A DNA stretch of 17,151 nt from JACDBZ01 sp038233215 (GTDB lineage: Bacteria; Chloroflexota; Limnocylindria; QHBO01). Each line of letters begins with the position of its first letter. Position 1 is the first letter of the stretch. The DNA is taken from NCBI GenBank assembly GCA_038233215.1, contig JBBSML010000038.1, positions 1 to 17,151 of the forward strand, written 5' to 3'. Below, piece after piece: positions 14,944 through 17,151 of the stretch. A program made the position numbers and the translations under genes. Under the pieces are notes generated by a model, which saw nothing but the letters and a program-made list of their open reading frames with translations, was not told the DNA's origin and did not search any database.

Positions 14944-16095
14944 CTACATCGCGCGCAGGCCGAGCAGGTTGCGGGCGATCACCATGCGCTGAATCTCGCT
15001 GGTGCCCTCACCGATCTCGGTCAGCTTGGCGTCGCGCAGATAGCGCTCGACCTTGTACTCGCTGATATAGCCGTACCCACCGTGCACCTGCACGGCGGCG
15101 TTCGTCGCCCGGAAGGCGACCTCGGACGCGAAGAGCTTGGCCATTGCGGACTCGGTGGAATACGGCTTGTGGTGGTCCTTGAGCCAGGCGGCGCGGTAGA
15201 CCATCAGGCGCGCGGCATCGATCTCGGTGGCCATATCGGCGATCTTGAACGCAACACCCTGGAATGAGCCGATGGCCCGCCCGAACTGCTTGCGCTCCTT
15301 CACATACGCCGATGCGGCTTCGTAGGCCGCCTGCGCCAGCCCGAGCGCCATGGCACCGATGCCGATCCGACCCCCATCCAGGGTCTTCAGGAACAGCTTG
15401 TCGCCCTCGCCCTCGGCGCCGAGCATGTTTTTCGCCGGCACACGGCAATCCTCGAAGATCAGCTCCCCGGTATTGCTGGCATGGAGGCCCATCTTCTCCT
15501 CCATGCGGCCGATGCTGAACCCGGGCGTATCGGCCTCCAGAATAAATGCGCTGATCTTGCCAGAGCCCTCCTCGCGGTCGGTGACGGCGGTAACGATGTA
15601 GGTGCCTGCCACCCCGGCATTGGTGATGAAGCGCTTGCCACCGTTGAGGACCCACTCGTCGCCGTCGCGGTGGGCGCGGGTGCGGGTACCCCGCGAGTCG
15701 CTGCCCGCACCGGGCTCGGTCAGTCCGTACGCGCCGATCACCTCGCCCGAGGCCATGGGCCGCAGGAACTTCTCCTTCTGCTCATCGGTCCCGGCCAGCC
15801 AGATCGGATTGCAGCCCAGGCTGGTGTGCGCGCTGACAATAATGCCGACGCTGCCGGACACCCGGCTCAGCTCCTCGACGGTGATCGCATACGCGAGCGA
15901 ATCCAGTCCGGTGCCGCCGATCTCCTCGGGATAGGGCACACCGAGCAGGCCGAGCGAAGCCGCTTCGCGGACGATCTCCATCGGAAACTCGGCCTTGCGC
16001 TCGAGCTCATCGGCCACCGGGGCGATCCGCTTGTCGGCGAATTCGCGCACGCTGCGCCGGATCTCCTCGTGCTGGGGGGAGAGGGCGAAATCCAT
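14944..16095 (-). CDS. Acyl-CoA dehydrogenase, short-chain (butyryl/isobutyryl) type
   Basis: A 383-residue FAD flavoprotein that would introduce a trans double bond at C2-C3 of an acyl-CoA, passing electrons to electron-transfer flavoprotein. The N-terminal helical domain begins MDFALSPQHEEIRRSVREFA. The first family signature is AYGLTEPGAGSDS (122-134), the second is QVHGGYGYISEYKVER (336-351), and the catalytic base is E363 in IGEGTSEIQR, the position used by short- and medium-chain enzymes. Length is normal and there is no signal peptide. GGAG lies 11 bases before ATG 16095. Chain-length preference cannot be read safely from sequence; butyryl-CoA, isobutyryl-CoA or 2-methylbutyryl-CoA are the usual substrates of close relatives. 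The gene shares its strand with FG-GAP paralogue 2 immediately downstream. Confidence 0.95.
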   Translation of the reverse strand: MDFALSPQHEEIRRSVREFADKRIAPVADELERKAEFPMEIVREAASLGLLGVPYPEEIGGTGLDSLAYAITVEELSRVSGSVGIIVSAHTSLGCNPIWLAGTDEQKEKFLRPMASGEVIGAYGLTEPGAGSDSRGTRTRAHRDGDEWVLNGGKRFITNAGVAGTYIVTAVTDREEGSGKISAFILEADTPGFSIGRMEEKMGLHASNTGELIFEDCRVPAKNMLGAEGEGDKLFLKTLDGGRIGIGAMALGLAQAAYEAASAYVKERKQFGRAIGSFQGVAFKIADMATEIDAARLMVYRAAWLKDHHKPYSTESAMAKLFASEVAFRATNAAVQVHGGYGYISEYKVERYLRDAKLTEIGEGTSEIQRMVIARNLLGLRAM

Positions 16096-16150
16096 CGAAT
16101 CAGGCGCTCCGCTGCAACTATCGGGGCTCGGGACTGATTCGAGTGTACAA

Positions 16151-16190
16151 GCGAACGACCCGACCGGACGGTCTCGGTCGGGTCGTTCGC
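16151..16190 (-). terminator. Strong hairpin, probable terminator of the small basic ORF
   Basis: A perfect 15-bp inverted repeat: GCGAACGACCCGACC at 16151-16165 and GGTCGGGTCGTTCGC at 16176-16190, with a 10-base loop whose outer bases can also pair. On the - strand it begins 19 bases after the stop of the 43-aa ORF and is followed by TTGTACACTC, only a weak T-run. On the + strand no T-run follows. It separates the small ORF from the acyl-CoA dehydrogenase gene. A structured 5' leader element for the latter is the alternative. Confidence 0.65.
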
Positions 16191-16209
16191 CACTGGAGGG
16201 AACAGGATC

Positions 16210-16341
16210 TCAGGTGCTGCGGCGCCAGCGCTCCACTGCGCGTCGGCTGCGCTGATCTTCGGCCCGCTGGAGATTCACGCGCCGGCGACGCGTGGTGACG
16301 GGACGGGGTCGGTGCCGCTTCTGGTGATTGAGTTTGGCCAT
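16210..16341 (-). CDS. Small very basic protein, 43 aa
   Basis: An ATG at 16341 opens a 43-residue frame that reads MAKLNHQKRHRPRPVTTRRR at its start and ends ERWRRST before a TGA. Sixteen of the 43 residues are Arg or Lys by eye, with almost no hydrophobic core: a composition typical of small ribosomal or RNA-binding proteins. I cannot match it to bL34, bL36, THX or another named family. Support for it being real comes from the MAKLNHQKR start, the strong hairpin just after the stop and its position in an otherwise empty divergent gap. Against it: only a weak GAG Shine-Dalgarno, and arginine-rich frames arise easily in GC-rich DNA. Confidence 0.5.
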   Translation of the reverse strand: MAKLNHQKRHRPRPVTTRRRRVNLQRAEDQRSRRAVERWRRST

Positions 16342-16430
16342 GGGTCTCGGGTACCCCGCAAGCAGTTGTGGTCAGCGTCCCCATGACGCGCAACAGACCC
16401 GTGAAGTTGCAGCGCGACCTCACCTTCTTC
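16342..16430. other. Divergent intergenic region between the small basic ORF and the potA promoter
   Basis: This 89-base stretch separates the small basic ORF (-) from the potA-like promoter (+). I see no further ORF, tRNA or riboswitch-like fold in it. No convincing - strand promoter for the small ORF is recognisable. The 55 bases on the far side of the hairpin (16096-16150) likewise show only a weak GGAG for the acyl-CoA dehydrogenase. Confidence 0.5.
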
Positions 16431-16461
16431 TTGACAGTCGAGGTGCCGCGAAATCTATACT
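16431..16461 (+). promoter_or_regulatory. Sigma70-type promoter of the potA-like gene
   Basis: A perfect -35 TTGACA at 16431-16436 and a -10 TATACT at 16456-16461 (5 of 6 consensus), separated by 19 bases, slightly long. It lies in a locally AT-richer patch. Transcription would start near 16468, giving a leader of about 37 bases before the TTG at 16505. No operator-like repeat is seen around it. Confidence 0.7.
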
Positions 16462-16504
16462 CCCGCCCTTACTGCAACGCGACAAGGTTAGCGAGTGACC
16501 AAGC

Positions 16505-17151
16505 TTGCCGGAAGCTGATGTTCGACTGGATCGGGTGACCAAGCGGTTCGGCGATGTCACGGCCGTGGATGACCTCTCGCTCGAAGTGAGAGAAGGTGAG
16601 TTTTTCGCCCTGCTCGGCCCCTCGGGCTGCGGAAAGACCACGACACTGCGCATGATCGGCGGCTTTGAGGAGGTAACGGCTGGAACGGTCTACCTGGGCG
16701 GTGAGGACGTGACCGATCTGCCACCGTTCAAGCGCAAGGCGAACACCGTCTTCCAGAACTACGCCCTCTTTCCGCACCTGTCCGTGTTCGAGAACATCGC
16801 ATTCGGACTTCGGCGACGCAAGACGCCGACGAACGAGATCCGCCACCAGGTGGCGTTCATGCTCAAGCTGGTGGAGCTGCCAGGCTACGAGGAACGAAAG
16901 CCGAACCAGCTCTCCGGCGGCCAGCAACAGCGCGTGGCGCTTGCCCGCGCACTCGTCAACAAACCCCAGGTGCTGCTGCTTGACGAGCCGCTCGGCGCGC
17001 TCGACCTCAAGCTGCGCAAGCAGATGCAGGTGGAGCTGAAGCGCATCCAGAGCGAGATCGGCATCACCTTCATCTTCGTGACGCACGACCAAGATGAAGC
17101 AATGACGATGTCGGATCGAATCGCCGTCATGCGCCAGGGCCGAATCGAGCA
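16505..17151 (+). CDS. potA: Spermidine/putrescine ABC transporter ATP-binding protein, 5' part (3' partial)
   Basis: The frame runs open to the right edge (215 codons seen). It encodes the ATPase that powers polyamine uptake together with PotB/PotC permeases and a PotD binding protein, at the inner face of the membrane. Visible motifs, counting from TTG 16505: Walker A GPSGCGKTT (38-46), Q-loop Q84 in VFQNYALFPH, signature LSGGQ (136-140), Walker B VLLLDEP (156-162), ALDLKLRKQMQ and the switch histidine H194 in FVTHDQDEAM. FFALLGPSGCGK and LKLRKQMQVELKRIQ are typical of the PotA branch rather than sugar or sulfate importers. The TTG is chosen because an in-frame TGA lies just upstream (16496-16498) and the next start, GTG 16535, would delete the first beta strand (VRLDRV). 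The Shine-Dalgarno is weak. The C-terminal TOBE domain and permease genes should lie beyond the window. Confidence 0.92.
   Translation, partial: MPEADVRLDRVTKRFGDVTAVDDLSLEVREGEFFALLGPSGCGKTTTLRMIGGFEEVTAGTVYLGGEDVTDLPPFKRKANTVFQNYALFPHLSVFENIAFGLRRRKTPTNEIRHQVAFMLKLVELPGYEERKPNQLSGGQQQRVALARALVNKPQVLLLDEPLGALDLKLRKQMQVELKRIQSEIGITFIFVTHDQDEAMTMSDRIAVMRQGRIE

Noticed and set aside
13880..14992. + strand ORF of 370 codons opposite FG-GAP-like paralogue 2
   Set aside because: Same reasoning. It also runs across the paralogue 2 start into the acyl-CoA dehydrogenase gene on the other strand.
16495..16518. Seven-codon GTG leader ORF overlapping the start of potA
   Set aside because: Too short to support; no Shine-Dalgarno and no sign of regulated codons.

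Overview
The window is visibly GC-rich, with short intergenic gaps and many stop/start overlaps. It reads as chromosomal DNA of a free-living GC-rich bacterium. I lean towards Chloroflexota (Limnocylindria/Thermomicrobia-like), with actinobacteria as the alternative. That lean rests on gene order, codon usage and protein style, not on a marker gene. I see no rRNA, tRNA, CRISPR array, transposase or phage gene.

Region 1 (1-7538, + strand) is a compact MoxR/VWA operon. It starts with the 3' end of a protein that has a hexapeptide-repeat linker, a gene that enters from the left edge of the window. It is followed by a MoxR-type AAA+ ATPase, a DUF58 protein, a BatA-like membrane protein with one VWA domain, and a large membrane protein with two VWA domains. 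The junctions are tightly coupled: ATGA at 2638-2641, TTGA at 4599-4602, and about 11 bases between the repeat protein and moxR. The exception is the 51-base moxR-DUF58 gap, which carries a perfect 20-bp AT-rich palindrome. In this arrangement the ATPase and DUF58 protein probably act on, or mature, the membrane VWA proteins and their partner in the cell envelope.

Region 2 (7549-9711, - strand) converges on that operon. It encodes a secreted, C-terminally anchored protein with FG-GAP/VCBS-like Ca2+-type loops. A clear diverged paralogue lies in region 4 (12758-14935, - strand). Both end in the same FDYRGLPW motif, one membrane helix and a short acidic tail. I do not recognise a characterised family for the pair, and they are the most novel items here.

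Region 3 (9710-12667) holds an acetoacetyl-CoA synthetase (+), a 100-aa ABM-fold monooxygenase-like protein (+), and, converging on them, a haem-oxygenase-like/CADD-like protein (-). Region 4 (12758-16095, - strand) has a short-chain-type acyl-CoA dehydrogenase upstream of the second FG-GAP-like gene, with only 8 bases between them. Together with the acetoacetyl-CoA synthetase, the dehydrogenase suggests local short-chain acyl-CoA or ketone-body metabolism.

Region 5 (16096-17151) contains a very basic 43-aa ORF on the - strand followed by a strong hairpin. It also has a divergent sigma70-like promoter (TTGACA...TATACT) and the 5' part of a PotA-type spermidine/putrescine ABC transporter ATPase, which starts at TTG and runs off the right edge.
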